From the NCBI RefSeq assembly GCF_014201375.1, contig NZ_JACHDZ010000003.1, positions 248,001-312,000 of the forward strand: a stretch of DNA of 64,000 nucleotides. The letters run 5' to 3'. Under the pieces are notes generated by a model. The model had not been told where the DNA came from and did no database searches. It saw only the letters and a program-made list of their open reading frames with translations. The stretch comes from Tunturiibacter empetritectus (GTDB lineage Bacteria; Acidobacteriota; Terriglobia; Terriglobales; Acidobacteriaceae). The position numbers and the translations under genes were made by a program. This document shows positions 23,963 through 32,970 of the stretch, piece by piece (positions within the stretch are counted from its first letter, which is position 1; each line of letters starts with the position of its first letter).

Positions 23963-24730
23963 TCAGATCTCCACGGTGTTCTTCCACGGACCGAGGAGGA
24001 AGGTGCCGTTGCCTTGTGGGTCCCGTTCGTATCCAACCACGGCCAGCCCGCGCTGAAACGCCGCTTCGAGGGCCGTCCGGTTGTTGCTCTGCAGGGTTCT
24101 GGCGAGGTTTCGTTGCTGAGCGTCCTGCTTCCATTGGTAGATCGTGTGGGGGACGGTGATGCGTTCGACGATCTGCTGCGGCTGCGGCTCGCCTCGCAGC
24201 AAATCAGCGACGTGGCGGGAGCGCAGCCACCACTCCGCGTAGAGCCTGTCGGTGGGAAGGCCACCTTGCAGCGGGGAGGAGGAAACCCCGTAGAAGTCAG
24301 GGTGATAGCGCCGCACAATGGTGCCGAGCCGGCTGATATTAAGGTGTGAGTTCTTGATCTCGAGAGGATCGAACGTCCACTCCATCAGGTCGAAGCCGCG
24401 GGCGATGGCATCGTCGCGCTGCGCGAGCTTGAGGCGGCGGCCGATGCCGGCGTTGCGGTACTGGGGGAGGACGGCGAGCATGTAAGAGTGGAGATAGGAT
24501 TTGCCGTCCCGATAGCCCGGCAAGGACATCGCGAAGCCTACGAGGATCTCGCCGTCAAAAGCTCCCAGCACCTGGCCGCCGATGCGCTGTGCGACGACGA
24601 AGACACGCCGGGGGACTATGTCAGCGTCGCTATAGCGCCAGACTTCAAGCTGGAGGACGACGCAGCTCTCAAAATCCTCGAGGCTGGTGAGGGATTGAAT
24701 GTGGATGGCTGTCTGAGGGCTGGCGTTCAT
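23963..24730 (-). CDS. GNAT-family N-acetyltransferase
   Basis: An acetyltransferase-like protein with an N-terminal GNAT core (about 10-150): VWRYSDADIVPRRVF, the beta strands GEILVGFAMSLPGY and SYLHSYMLAVLPQYRNAGIG, and the acetyl-CoA loop QYRNAGIGRRLKLAQ. The C-terminal 100 residues (TDRLYAEWWLRSRHV onward) are an extension seen in larger GNAT proteins that I cannot assign. Its ATG overlaps the mazG stop by 4 bases, so it is downstream in a mazG-GNAT operon. Substrate unknown. Confidence 0.86.
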   Translation of the reverse strand: MNASPQTAIHIQSLTSLEDFESCVVLQLEVWRYSDADIVPRRVFVVAQRIGGQVLGAFDGEILVGFAMSLPGYRDGKSYLHSYMLAVLPQYRNAGIGRRLKLAQRDDAIARGFDLMEWTFDPLEIKNSHLNISRLGTIVRRYHPDFYGVSSSPLQGGLPTDRLYAEWWLRSRHVADLLRGEPQPQQIVERITVPHTIYQWKQDAQQRNLARTLQSNNRTALEAAFQRGLAVVGYERDPQGNGTFLLGPWKNTVEI

Positions 24731-25620
24731 GACCTTGTCGACTCGGTGGTGGCGTTCTTCGCCTGGTTCCATAGTATTTCGAGCTGATCGGGGCTGGAGG
24801 CGGCCAGAGCGGCGCTATTGCCCGCTGCAGACTCCATTGCAGCGAAGCGACGGCGAAACTTTGCGTTCGTAGCACGCAGAGCGGATTCGGGATCGACCTT
24901 GAGATGTCGCGCAAGGTTGACGGCTGTGAAGAGAATGTCGCCTAGCTCCGCTTCGATCGCTGTCGTGGAGCTGTCGGGCGAGGAGGGATTCAGCTCGGCC
25001 TTGAGTTCGTTGATCTCTTCGGCAAGTTTGTCGAAGAGGCCATCGGAGTTGGGCCAGTCAAATCCTACTTTTGCGGCGCGGGAGCCTAGTTTGCCCGCTT
25101 CCATGAGGGCCGGCATCGAGCGAGGGATCTCGTCGAGCATGGATGTTTGCGAAGTTTGCGTTGATTTGAGTGCCTTCTTTTCGGTCTGTTTAATCTGCTC
25201 CCAGTTGCGCAGAACGGCGTTGGAATCAGCGGCCTCCGCGTCGCCGAAGATGTGGGGATGACGGCGAATCAACTTGGCGTTCAGATTTTCCGCTACATCC
25301 TGGATGGTGAAGTAGCCGGCCTCGGAGGCCATCTGGGCGTAGAAGAGCACCTGGAGGAGGAGATCGCCGAGCTCGTCCTTTAGATCGGGCCAGGCGCGGC
25401 GTTCGATTGCATCGAAGACCTCGTAGGTCTCCTCGAGGGTGTGGCGCTTGATGGAGTCGAAGGTCTGTTCGCGGTCCCAGGGGCAGCCATTCGGAGCGCG
25501 CAGACGGGCCATGATCGCCACTGCCTCAGCTATGGGGTCTGTGGCAGAGGCGGCAGCTTGCGGGAGATTCTCGGGGATCGACTCGGGCATATCTTCCATA
25601 TCTTCTATCTTCTGCTTCAA
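24727..25620 (-). CDS. mazG: Nucleoside triphosphate pyrophosphohydrolase MazG
   Basis: Hydrolyses NTPs and dNTPs to monophosphates, a house-cleaning and stress-control activity. Two MazG domains in tandem: the first (about 30-120) has CPWDREQTFDSIKRHTLEE, EVFDAIE and DELGDLLLQVLFYAQ with the metal-binding EExxE/ExxD pattern. The second (about 170-270) has KVGFDWPNSDGLFDKLAEEI and AELGDILFTAVNLARHL. At 297 residues it is slightly longer than E. coli MazG. No mazE/F toxin genes are adjacent; it is the first gene of an operon with the GNAT. Confidence 0.93.
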   Translation of the reverse strand: MKQKIEDMEDMPESIPENLPQAAASATDPIAEAVAIMARLRAPNGCPWDREQTFDSIKRHTLEETYEVFDAIERRAWPDLKDELGDLLLQVLFYAQMASEAGYFTIQDVAENLNAKLIRRHPHIFGDAEAADSNAVLRNWEQIKQTEKKALKSTQTSQTSMLDEIPRSMPALMEAGKLGSRAAKVGFDWPNSDGLFDKLAEEINELKAELNPSSPDSSTTAIEAELGDILFTAVNLARHLKVDPESALRATNAKFRRRFAAMESAAGNSAALAASSPDQLEILWNQAKNATTESTRS

Positions 25621-25681
25621 CTTTACCCGATGACTTATCTCTATGACTTAGTAGATGACCGGGCTTCCGGAGTGGAAGTAA

Positions 25682-25921
25682 ATGCATTATCCTTTGCAGG
25701 ATATGGTGCCAGAGCCGGAAGCGAACGCGAAACCAAGAACCCGCAGGAGCCGCTGGGTTCTACTGCTTCTACTGCCTTATCTTGGGCTGTGTTTCCCCAT
25801 AGTCTATGCGCGTTCCACACCGGCGCTCTGGGGATTTCCGTTCTTCTACTGGTATCAATTCGCCTGGGTCATCCTGGCATCAGGGTTGTTGGCGATCGTC
25901 TATCGCAAACTCAAGACATAG
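25682..25921 (+). CDS. DUF3311 small membrane protein
   Basis: A 79-residue protein with a proline- and arginine-rich cytoplasmic N-terminus and two membrane helices (VLLLLLPYLGLCFPIVY and FAWVILASGLLAIVY) separated by WGFPFFYWYQ, the DUF3311 signature. Elsewhere such proteins are usually encoded beside a sodium:solute symporter, as a presumed partner; no symporter gene is next to this one. ATG start with GGAAG a few bases upstream. A bidirectional terminator follows at 25972. Confidence 0.82.
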   Translation: MHYPLQDMVPEPEANAKPRTRRSRWVLLLLLPYLGLCFPIVYARSTPALWGFPFFYWYQFAWVILASGLLAIVYRKLKT

Positions 25922-25971
25922 GCTTCTGCACAGGTCGCCTCGGGTGTTTTAAGGCAACGACGTCAAAAACG

Positions 25972-26000
25972 AACGCGCCGACAATAACATCGGCGCGTTT
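25972..26000. terminator. Bidirectional rho-independent terminator
   Basis: A perfect 10-bp stem (AACGCGCCGA, 25972-25981, with TCGGCGCGTT, 25990-25999) with an 8-base loop. A-rich sequence on the left (CAAAAAC) and T-rich on the right allow termination on both strands. It lies between the converging DUF3311 and OmpA genes. Confidence 0.87.
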
Positions 26001-26041
26001 CAAGTTCTGTTGCGTTAATTTCGCGTTGAGGAAGCTGACTA

Positions 26042-26800
26042 CTACTGGCCGTTCGGCTTGGTGGAGGAAGCTGTGCTCGGCTGGTCGCTGTTCATGTTTG
26101 TCATCAGCTTGATGTCGACTCGACGATTCTTCGCGCGGCCGGCAGCTGTGCTGTCACTGGCGACCTGCTGATCTTTTCCGATGCCGATCAGGTAGAACTT
26201 ATGCGGCGGGATGTTGTATTTTGACGCCAGATAGTTGACGACCGCGTCGGCGCGATGCTGGCTGAGCTGATAGTTATAGGCCGCGTCGCCAACGGAGTCC
26301 GTTCCGCCGGTCACTTCAAGGATGTAACCGCGAGTGTTGGAGAGGTTTGCGGCTAGATCATCGAGCTGCTTCTTGTCCGAAGCGCTCAGAACATACTTGT
26401 CGAAGGCGAAGGTGACGCTCACGTCGGAGATCTGCTTGTAGTTGTCTAGGTTGGCTACTACGCCGCTCAGGCTGTCGACCCGGTTATAGGCTTCCTTCGC
26501 GGATTGGTTAGCGGCATCGGCGGACTGGCCTGCTGCGAGCGCGTGCTGATCGGCGGTGCTCGCCGCAGATTGCGCACCGGCGATTCCGGTCTTTGCCCGC
26601 TCGTCGGTATCGACGATATTTCTATGATCGGCGGCGGTCTTGGTATCCAGATCATTGGTTTGCTGGATGATGGGAGCGGTCTGGGAGCGAACGTAATTTT
26701 TCGTCGAGCAGCCGACCGTGAAGGTGAGGGCAAGAGCACTGGCAAATACGGCGGGGCAGGCAGATTTGATCTTCATGTCTCTATCGTTATTGGATCTCAT
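26042..26800 (-). CDS. OmpA-family lipoprotein, Pal-like
   Basis: Outer-membrane-anchored protein with a lipobox (LTFTVGC, cysteine at about residue 31). A long alanine-rich helical section follows (about 60-110, TADQHALAAGQSADAANQSA), likely a coiled coil or Lpp-like spacer. The C-terminal OmpA domain (about 125-230) binds peptidoglycan: VTFAFDKYVLS, TGGTDSVGDAAYNYQLS and GRAKNRRVDIKL. I chose ATG 26800 because GGAGAG precedes it; ATG 26776 also gives a good signal peptide. The role is cell-wall/outer-membrane tethering. No tol genes are nearby. Confidence 0.87.
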   Translation of the reverse strand: MRSNNDRDMKIKSACPAVFASALALTFTVGCSTKNYVRSQTAPIIQQTNDLDTKTAADHRNIVDTDERAKTGIAGAQSAASTADQHALAAGQSADAANQSAKEAYNRVDSLSGVVANLDNYKQISDVSVTFAFDKYVLSASDKKQLDDLAANLSNTRGYILEVTGGTDSVGDAAYNYQLSQHRADAVVNYLASKYNIPPHKFYLIGIGKDQQVASDSTAAGRAKNRRVDIKLMTNMNSDQPSTASSTKPNGQ

Positions 26801-27065
26801 TCTTTCCACTCTCCTGGTAGTAAGTGCTGCAACAGACCAACCACAGCAGACAATCAGATGCAATCAGAGTGCCAATAATATGCCTGCCAGTAGGCTATTT
26901 ATTTTCAACTAGTTATCACTATCAGCAACGTAATCGATCCGCGCGCAGATTGGGAAGCGGGAACTTTTGATCAGCTGTCGCGTCAAATCTACTGAGCAAA
27001 GATATGCACACTGCGGTCTGCATGAAGCTGCGTCTACACTGAGATGCGGGCTCCAATACCAGGCG

Positions 27066-29051
27066 ATGGATCTTCATCAGAAAATTCGAACTCTCCCCAC
27101 CCAGCCAGGTTGCTATCTCTATAAAAATGCTGAGGGCGAGGTTATTTACGTCGGCAAGGCGAAGAACCTTCGTGCACGGGTGCGCTCGTATTTTCTGGAG
27201 GCGTCGCAGGCGAATGCCAAGACCGGCACCCTGATGCGCGAGGCCGTCGATGTGGAGTACATCACGGTCGCCAATGAGCACGAGGCGCTGGCGTTGGAGA
27301 ACAACCTCATCAAGCAGAAGAAGCCACGCTTCAATATTCTGCTGCGCGATGACAAGACCTATCCGTACATCAAGCTGACGATGAATGACCGCTACCCGAA
27401 GGTCTTCGTAACGCGCAGATTGCGCAAGAACGGTGGGGCTTACTACGGTCCTTATTTTCCGGGGAATCTGGCCTATCGGCTGGTGGATCTGATCCATCGC
27501 AGCTTTCTGATTCCAAGCTGCAAGGTGGATCTGTCGCGATATCATCCGCGGGCTTGTCTGCAGTACTACATCAAGCGCTGCCTGGGGCCTTGCCTGGAGG
27601 GGCTGACCACACCGGAAGCTTACCGCGAGACCATACGTGACGTGCAGCTCTTTCTGGAGGGGAGGCCGAATGAGCTCGAGCAGTCGCTGACGAAGCGAAT
27701 GGAGGCTGCGGCAGAGGCGGAGCAGTTTGAGATGGCGGCGCGGCTGCGAGATCAGATCGTTACGGTTCATCAGATGCAGGATAAACAGCGCATGGCGAGC
27801 GCCGACAATGAGGACGCCGACGTCTTTGGCTACCACTTTGAGAACGAGATGCTCGCGGTCAACCTGTTCCACATGCGAAGCGGGAAGATCGTGGACCGGC
27901 GCGACTTCTTCTGGGAGGATCTGCCGGAGTCCTTGCTGGATGCGGCGACGGAGGCGGTTTCGGAGGTGGACGAGTTGGAGGCACTGCCTCGCATGGAGCC
28001 CGACCCTGCGGCGCCTGCACCGGAGATCGGCGAGGGTATCGCCATCGTGCAACATGCAGCGGTGTCAGAGCTTGGCGGGGCGTTCAGTCCGGGAGTGTTT
28101 TTCTCTGCGCTTCTGAAGCAGCTTTATCTCGATCAGAGTTATGTGCCGCGATCGATTCTCGTGCCGGTTGAGTTTCCTGACCGGGCGCTGCTGGCTGAGG
28201 CGCTGACGGAGAGAACCGGAAAGCGAATCGAAATTCTTGCGCCGCAACGAGGGGAAAAGCGATCTCTCGTCGACCTTGTCTGCCAGAATGCGAAGCAGTC
28301 GTATGATCAGCGGTTTCGCGTGCTGCAGCCTGGGATGAAGGCGATCCAAGAGGCGCTGCAGGATGCGCTCACACTTGAGGAACTGCCACGCCGGATTGAG
28401 TGCTTCGACATCTCGCACATACAGGGCGCCGAGACGGTAGCCTCCATGGTGGTATGGGAGGATGGCGCGATGAAGAAGTCCGACTACCGGAAGTTTCAGG
28501 TGAAGACGGTTACAGGCGTCGACGATTTTGCGAGCATGCGCGAGGTGATTCAGCGTCGCTACAAACGGTTGCAGGAAGATAAGAAGCCCTTCCCTTCCCT
28601 GATCCTGATCGATGGAGGGCTAGGGCAGTTGCACGCGGCGTATTCGGCGCTTGAAGAGATCGGCGTCACACTGCAGCCCCTGGCTTCGATCGCCAAGAAG
28701 GAAGAGATCATCTACGTGTATGGGCAGGAGAATGAGCCGGTGGTGCTGGACCGGCGGTCTCCGGTGCTGCACCTGATGCAGAAGATTCGCGATGAGAGCC
28801 ATCGGTTCGCTGTGACCTACCATCGCAAGCGACGCCAGATGCGGGACCGCGACAGTGAGTTGCTATCGATTCCCGGCGTTGGGCCGAGAACTCGTCAACG
28901 ATTGATCGAACACTTCGGCAGCGTACGCGGGATTAAGCAGGCTGGGCCGGACGCCCTCACTGCTGTGGTGAATGCCGCTACCGCCGAGCGGATTCGTAGC
29001 TACTTCGCAGCAGAGGCATCTGGCAATGCGGTGCTGCCCGTGTTGAACTAA
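27066..29051 (+). CDS. uvrC: Excinuclease ABC subunit C
   Basis: UvrC makes both incisions in nucleotide excision repair. The GIY-YIG nuclease domain at the N-terminus (GCYLYKNAEGEVIYVGKAKN) makes the 3' cut. A UvrB-binding UVR motif (EAAAEAEQFEMAARLRDQI) lies near residue 215. The RNase-H-like domain with ECFDISHIQGAETVASMV makes the 5' cut, and the C-terminal helix-hairpin-helix (SIPGVGPRTRQRLIEHFGS) binds DNA. About 661 residues, normal. The frame is open from 26967, but the family start is MDLHQKIR at 27066. Its stop is 2 bases from that of the converging metallopeptidase gene. Confidence 0.96.
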   Translation: MDLHQKIRTLPTQPGCYLYKNAEGEVIYVGKAKNLRARVRSYFLEASQANAKTGTLMREAVDVEYITVANEHEALALENNLIKQKKPRFNILLRDDKTYPYIKLTMNDRYPKVFVTRRLRKNGGAYYGPYFPGNLAYRLVDLIHRSFLIPSCKVDLSRYHPRACLQYYIKRCLGPCLEGLTTPEAYRETIRDVQLFLEGRPNELEQSLTKRMEAAAEAEQFEMAARLRDQIVTVHQMQDKQRMASADNEDADVFGYHFENEMLAVNLFHMRSGKIVDRRDFFWEDLPESLLDAATEAVSEVDELEALPRMEPDPAAPAPEIGEGIAIVQHAAVSELGGAFSPGVFFSALLKQLYLDQSYVPRSILVPVEFPDRALLAEALTERTGKRIEILAPQRGEKRSLVDLVCQNAKQSYDQRFRVLQPGMKAIQEALQDALTLEELPRRIECFDISHIQGAETVASMVVWEDGAMKKSDYRKFQVKTVTGVDDFASMREVIQRRYKRLQEDKKPFPSLILIDGGLGQLHAAYSALEEIGVTLQPLASIAKKEEIIYVYGQENEPVVLDRRSPVLHLMQKIRDESHRFAVTYHRKRRQMRDRDSELLSIPGVGPRTRQRLIEHFGSVRGIKQAGPDALTAVVNAATAERIRSYFAAEASGNAVLPVLN

Positions 29052-29053
29052 GC

Positions 29054-29971
29054 TTACTCGGCGCTGTCGGTCGGCGGAACGGCACCACCGAATTTAAAGG
29101 TGTTGCAGGCTGCGATTGTTCCCTGCTGGAATCCGCGTTTGAACCACCCGACGCGTTGCGCAGACGAGCCGTGGGTGAAGCTCTCCGGGCTTACAGTTCC
29201 TCTCTCTAATTTCTGGATATGGTCGTCGCCAACCGCGGCCGCTGCCTGCAGACCGGCTGTGATATCGGAGTCGTGAACGATGTTGCGCTGCGCCGTGCTG
29301 TGTGCCCATACGCCCGCGAAACAGTCCGCCTGGAGTTCAAGATCGACAGAGAGGCGATTCCTCTCCGACGGATTTTGACCTGATAGCTGGCGCACTTTGC
29401 CTTCGATTCCGAGGAGATCCTGCACGTGATGGCCTAGCTCATGAGCGATGACATAAGCCTGGGCGAAGTCTGCATTGCTGCCCCCAAGGCGTCTTAGCTC
29501 ATCCCAAAAACTGAGATCGATGTAGACCTTTTCATCGGCCGGACAGTAGAAGGGTCCGCTCTGCGACTGAGCGGTGCCGCAGCCGGAGTATGTGCGACCG
29601 CGAAAGAGCACGAGCGTGGAGCGCTGGTAGTTTCTGCCTGTCTGCGTGGGCAGAAGCTTGGTCCAGGTGTTCTGCACATCGTCCAGCGTCCAGGAGACGA
29701 GCTGCGCGGATCTCTTCTCCTGAGGCGATTCAGTAGTTAGAGGCCGGTTGGCGGCGGAAGGCGTGCTCTGTTGCGTTGAGGGCGGCGATGCGCTGTGGCC
29801 GGAGAGATAGCTGCCGATATAGTTACGGCCAGTGACAAGACTGACGACAAGCAGAATCAAAAAACCGACGATCCCGATCCCACCGCCGCCAAAGCTTCCG
29901 CCACCGCCACCGGAAGAACCACGTCTGTCTTCAATGTCGCCGCTGAGTCCGCCGCCAGGTGTCCAATCCAT
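29054..29971 (-). CDS. Neutral zinc metallopeptidase, YpfJ-like
   Basis: Membrane-anchored protein of the YpfJ/KPN_02809 neutral zinc metallopeptidase family. A glycine-rich cytoplasmic N-terminus, with RGSSGGGGGSFGGGGIG, precedes one membrane helix (GFLILLVVSLVTGRNYIG). The catalytic part carries the zincin motif HELGH (YVIAHELGHHVQDLLG) at about residue 170 and QADCFAGVWAHS, a further conserved family element. About 305 residues, as expected. It converges on uvrC and lies near the divergent APC permease. Substrates are unknown. Confidence 0.9.
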   Translation of the reverse strand: MDWTPGGGLSGDIEDRRGSSGGGGGSFGGGGIGIVGFLILLVVSLVTGRNYIGSYLSGHSASPPSTQQSTPSAANRPLTTESPQEKRSAQLVSWTLDDVQNTWTKLLPTQTGRNYQRSTLVLFRGRTYSGCGTAQSQSGPFYCPADEKVYIDLSFWDELRRLGGSNADFAQAYVIAHELGHHVQDLLGIEGKVRQLSGQNPSERNRLSVDLELQADCFAGVWAHSTAQRNIVHDSDITAGLQAAAAVGDDHIQKLERGTVSPESFTHGSSAQRVGWFKRGFQQGTIAACNTFKFGGAVPPTDSAE

Positions 29972-30097
29972 CGTTCACTCCAGAAGGTGCGTCTCCATCT
30001 TATAAGTAAGATCTTTTCTTTGGCCGCACTCGAGTCAGGTTTTCTCACCAATTTACTTGCGGTCATGCGGCGGAGGTGTGCTACTCTCCGGGAATCG

Positions 30098-31453
30098 ATG
30101 CCAAACAGCAAGTCCGAACTGCCCCGCGTCCTGAACGCATCCCACGCGACCTCCATTGTCGTGGGCATCATTATCGGGAGCGGCATCTTTCTAGTGCCGC
30201 GAGAGATGATGGCTGCGGTGGGCTCGTCCGGCATGGTCTATGTGGTTTGGATCGTGGGTGGGTTGCTCTCGCTCTTCGGCGCGATGACCTATGCGGAGAT
30301 CGCTGCAGCGAGACCGCGGTATGGCGGTGAATACGCTTTTCTTCGCGAGGCTTATGGTGATCTAACCGGCTTCCTTTATATGTGGACCCAGATTACGGTG
30401 GCCAAACCTGCCTCATTGGCTACGATCGCTGCCGGGCTTGCGCGCGTGTTGGGGACCTTCGCAGTCTTCAGCTTCTTTGCCCACCCGGCTTTCTTTCATC
30501 TCTTCTGGGGACAGATCTTCGCCATCTCGGTGACGTGGCTCATCACCACTCTCAACATCATTGGAACGAGAAGATCGGCCAACGTACAGCTTCTGCTTAC
30601 GTGGCTGAAGGGCCTGCTTATTCTCGTGATTGCGGGATTTTGCTTTGGCGCAGCAGGCCAGCATGGGTCGTGGCACAACTTCAGCACAGAGTTTACGGGA
30701 GCACGTGGAGGCTTTACAGGCTTTATGATTGCGCTTGTTGCCGCGTTGTGGGCCTACGACGGATGGAGCGATGTCGTAACCATGGCGGGTGAGGTCCAGA
30801 AGCCGCAACGCAGCATGCCGCTGGCCTTGGTTGGAGGGGTTGCCATCGTTGGCGCGCTCTACATGCTGACCAATGCGGCGATTCAATATGTGTTGCCCGC
30901 AGCAGCCATCGCTACCGCAGACCGCCCTGCAGCCGACGCGATGCGCCTGGTTGCTGGATCGTGGGGTGCAACGCTGGTGTCGATCGGTATGGCCGTCAGT
31001 ATCTGCGCGACCTTCGTGGGGTCGTCGCTCTCCGGCGCGCGCGTACCATTTGCTGCAGCCCGCGATGGATTGTTCTTCAAGCAACTAGCTCATGTGAACT
31101 CGCGATTTCAAACGCCGTCGACAGCATTGATCCTTCAGGCCGTTCTGAGTTCTCTTCTGCTGCTTGCCATCGGAAAGTTTCAGGCACTCTTTTCGCTGGC
31201 CATCTTCGGCGAGTGGCTCTTCTATATGCTCACGGCCAGCACGATCTTTGTGTTTCGCCGCCGCGACCGAGACACGCCGCGTCCGTACAGCATCTGGGGA
31301 TACCCGGTGTTGCCGGCACTGTTCATTCTTGCGGCTGCTGTGCTGCTGGTCTTTTCGTTTGCCGATCAGCCGCGGAACTCCCTAATCGGAACCGGAGTCA
31401 TTCTGCTGGGAGTTCCGCTGCACTACCTGCTGCAACGAAGACGAGCTGCCTAG
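30098..31453 (+). CDS. APC-family amino acid permease
   Basis: A 451-residue permease with about twelve membrane helices, of the LAT/APC type. The first helix carries the unwound substrate motif GIIIGSGIF, and further signatures are MTYAEIAAARPRYGGEYAFL, AALWAYDGWSDVVTMAGEV and PFAAARDGLFF. The frame is open from 29795, but that part overlaps the opposite metallopeptidase gene; ATG 30098 with GGGA upstream is best. The substrate is probably a neutral amino acid by family, not provable here. The stop overlaps the glgA stop by 4 bases on the opposite strand. Confidence 0.9.
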   Translation: MPNSKSELPRVLNASHATSIVVGIIIGSGIFLVPREMMAAVGSSGMVYVVWIVGGLLSLFGAMTYAEIAAARPRYGGEYAFLREAYGDLTGFLYMWTQITVAKPASLATIAAGLARVLGTFAVFSFFAHPAFFHLFWGQIFAISVTWLITTLNIIGTRRSANVQLLLTWLKGLLILVIAGFCFGAAGQHGSWHNFSTEFTGARGGFTGFMIALVAALWAYDGWSDVVTMAGEVQKPQRSMPLALVGGVAIVGALYMLTNAAIQYVLPAAAIATADRPAADAMRLVAGSWGATLVSIGMAVSICATFVGSSLSGARVPFAAARDGLFFKQLAHVNSRFQTPSTALILQAVLSSLLLLAIGKFQALFSLAIFGEWLFYMLTASTIFVFRRRDRDTPRPYSIWGYPVLPALFILAAAVLLVFSFADQPRNSLIGTGVILLGVPLHYLLQRRRAA

Positions 31454-32898
31454 CTGCGATTCTGGATGACACGCTCGTAAAGGCGGAGGTACTCGCTGGC
31501 AGGCTTATCCCAGGAAAAATCCTGCGCCATGCCTCGCCGCATCATCTGAGTCCACTCCTGTTTGTTGCGGAAGGTTTCAAGGGCACGTTTAATCGCGTCG
31601 AAGAATGCCCCCACGCTGTAGCCCCAGAATTTGAACCCATTTCCGCCACCGTTCGGCTGTTCGTCGATGGTATCGTCAAGGCCGCCCGTAGCGCGGACGA
31701 CGGGAATCGTACCGTATTTGAGGCTGTAGAGCTGGTTTAGACCGCCTGGCTCGTAGCGGGATGGCATAAGAAAGATGTCAGCGCCTGCCTCGACCTTGTG
31801 CGCCATTACGTTGTCGAACTTTACCTTCACACGCACCTTAGCGGGATGACGCTCGGCCATCTCCACCAACAGCCGTTCGTAGTACTCTTCGCCGCTTCCC
31901 AGAATGACCAGCACCATGTCTTCCTGCGCCAGACGATCCATGATCTCGACGATAAAGTCTGAGCCTTTCTGGGTGGCGAAACGGGAGACGACTCCGATCA
32001 CAGCGGTGTCGTCACCGACATTCTCCAGTCCGTAAGCGTGAAGCAGATCGCGACGGCACTCTTTCTTGCCGGCGAGGTTTTCGGCCGTGTAGTGCGCTGC
32101 AATGTGGGAGTCGGTTGCCGGATTCCACTCCTCGGAGTCGATGCCGTTCGTAATTCCTAGGAGATCTCCGCTCCGTTGGCGAAAGACTCCTTCGAGCCCG
32201 TTGCCGAACTCGCTCGTTTGGAGCTCTTCGGCGTACTTGCGGCTGACCGTCGTGATGGCATCCGCGTATACGATGCCGCCTTTCAAAAAATCGACTTTAT
32301 CGTAGTGTTCGAGTTTTTCGACCGTGTACAGATCCCAAGGAAGGAGCAGCTTTTCGATGGTCTGCGAAGGAAACCAGCCTTGATAGCCCGCGTTGTGAAC
32401 CGTCAACACCGTTGGGACGTTTCGCAGAACGGGATCGAAGTAGTAGATGGAGCGCAGCATGACCGGGAGCATCGCCGCCTGCCAGTTATGAACGTGGAAG
32501 ACATCGGGGATGCCGAGCATCTTTGAGGCTTCGATTACCGAGCGGCAGAGCAGGCCGAAGCGCTCCGCGTTATCGGGATAATCTCCGGACGGCGTACCGT
32601 AGAAGTTCTCGCGGTCGAATAATTCGGCGCAATCGATGAAGTACGTCTGGACCCCACCCTTGACTCCACCGTCGAGAATACGCACGAAGCGGTTATAGCC
32701 AGGAAAAGGAATTGTCATACTGTGCAGCACCACCGGAGGGTTCGGGACAGCCTTCGCGACCTGACGGTAGTAGGGCAGAAAGACGCTGACGCGATGACCG
32801 AGTTTAGCCAGTGCGCGTGGGAGCGCACTCACCACATCTGCCACCCCACCCGACTTGGCCCAAGGGGAGCACTCCGATGCTGCGAAAATAATATGCAT
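31450..32898 (-). CDS. glgA: Glycogen synthase (ADP-glucose type, GT5)
   Basis: Transfers glucose from ADP-glucose to growing alpha-1,4-glucan chains. GT-B fold: the N-terminal ADP-glucose loop KSGGVADVVSALP is close to the start (MHIIFAASECSPWAKSGG) and the C-terminal nucleotide-sugar site has YEPGGLNQLYSLKYG with ATGGLDDTI. The 482-residue length from ATG 32898, which has AAGGA upstream, is typical; a start at 32925 would add nine unusual residues. No other glg genes are near, so the pathway is dispersed. Confidence 0.95.
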   Translation of the reverse strand: MHIIFAASECSPWAKSGGVADVVSALPRALAKLGHRVSVFLPYYRQVAKAVPNPPVVLHSMTIPFPGYNRFVRILDGGVKGGVQTYFIDCAELFDRENFYGTPSGDYPDNAERFGLLCRSVIEASKMLGIPDVFHVHNWQAAMLPVMLRSIYYFDPVLRNVPTVLTVHNAGYQGWFPSQTIEKLLLPWDLYTVEKLEHYDKVDFLKGGIVYADAITTVSRKYAEELQTSEFGNGLEGVFRQRSGDLLGITNGIDSEEWNPATDSHIAAHYTAENLAGKKECRRDLLHAYGLENVGDDTAVIGVVSRFATQKGSDFIVEIMDRLAQEDMVLVILGSGEEYYERLLVEMAERHPAKVRVKVKFDNVMAHKVEAGADIFLMPSRYEPGGLNQLYSLKYGTIPVVRATGGLDDTIDEQPNGGGNGFKFWGYSVGAFFDAIKRALETFRNKQEWTQMMRRGMAQDFSWDKPASEYLRLYERVIQNRS

Positions 32899-32970
32899 AC
32901 CTTCGTCCTTTATCTTTCCAACCAAACCGTTAGTCTATAGAAGAGCACAGGAACAAACCGCAAACATTGG

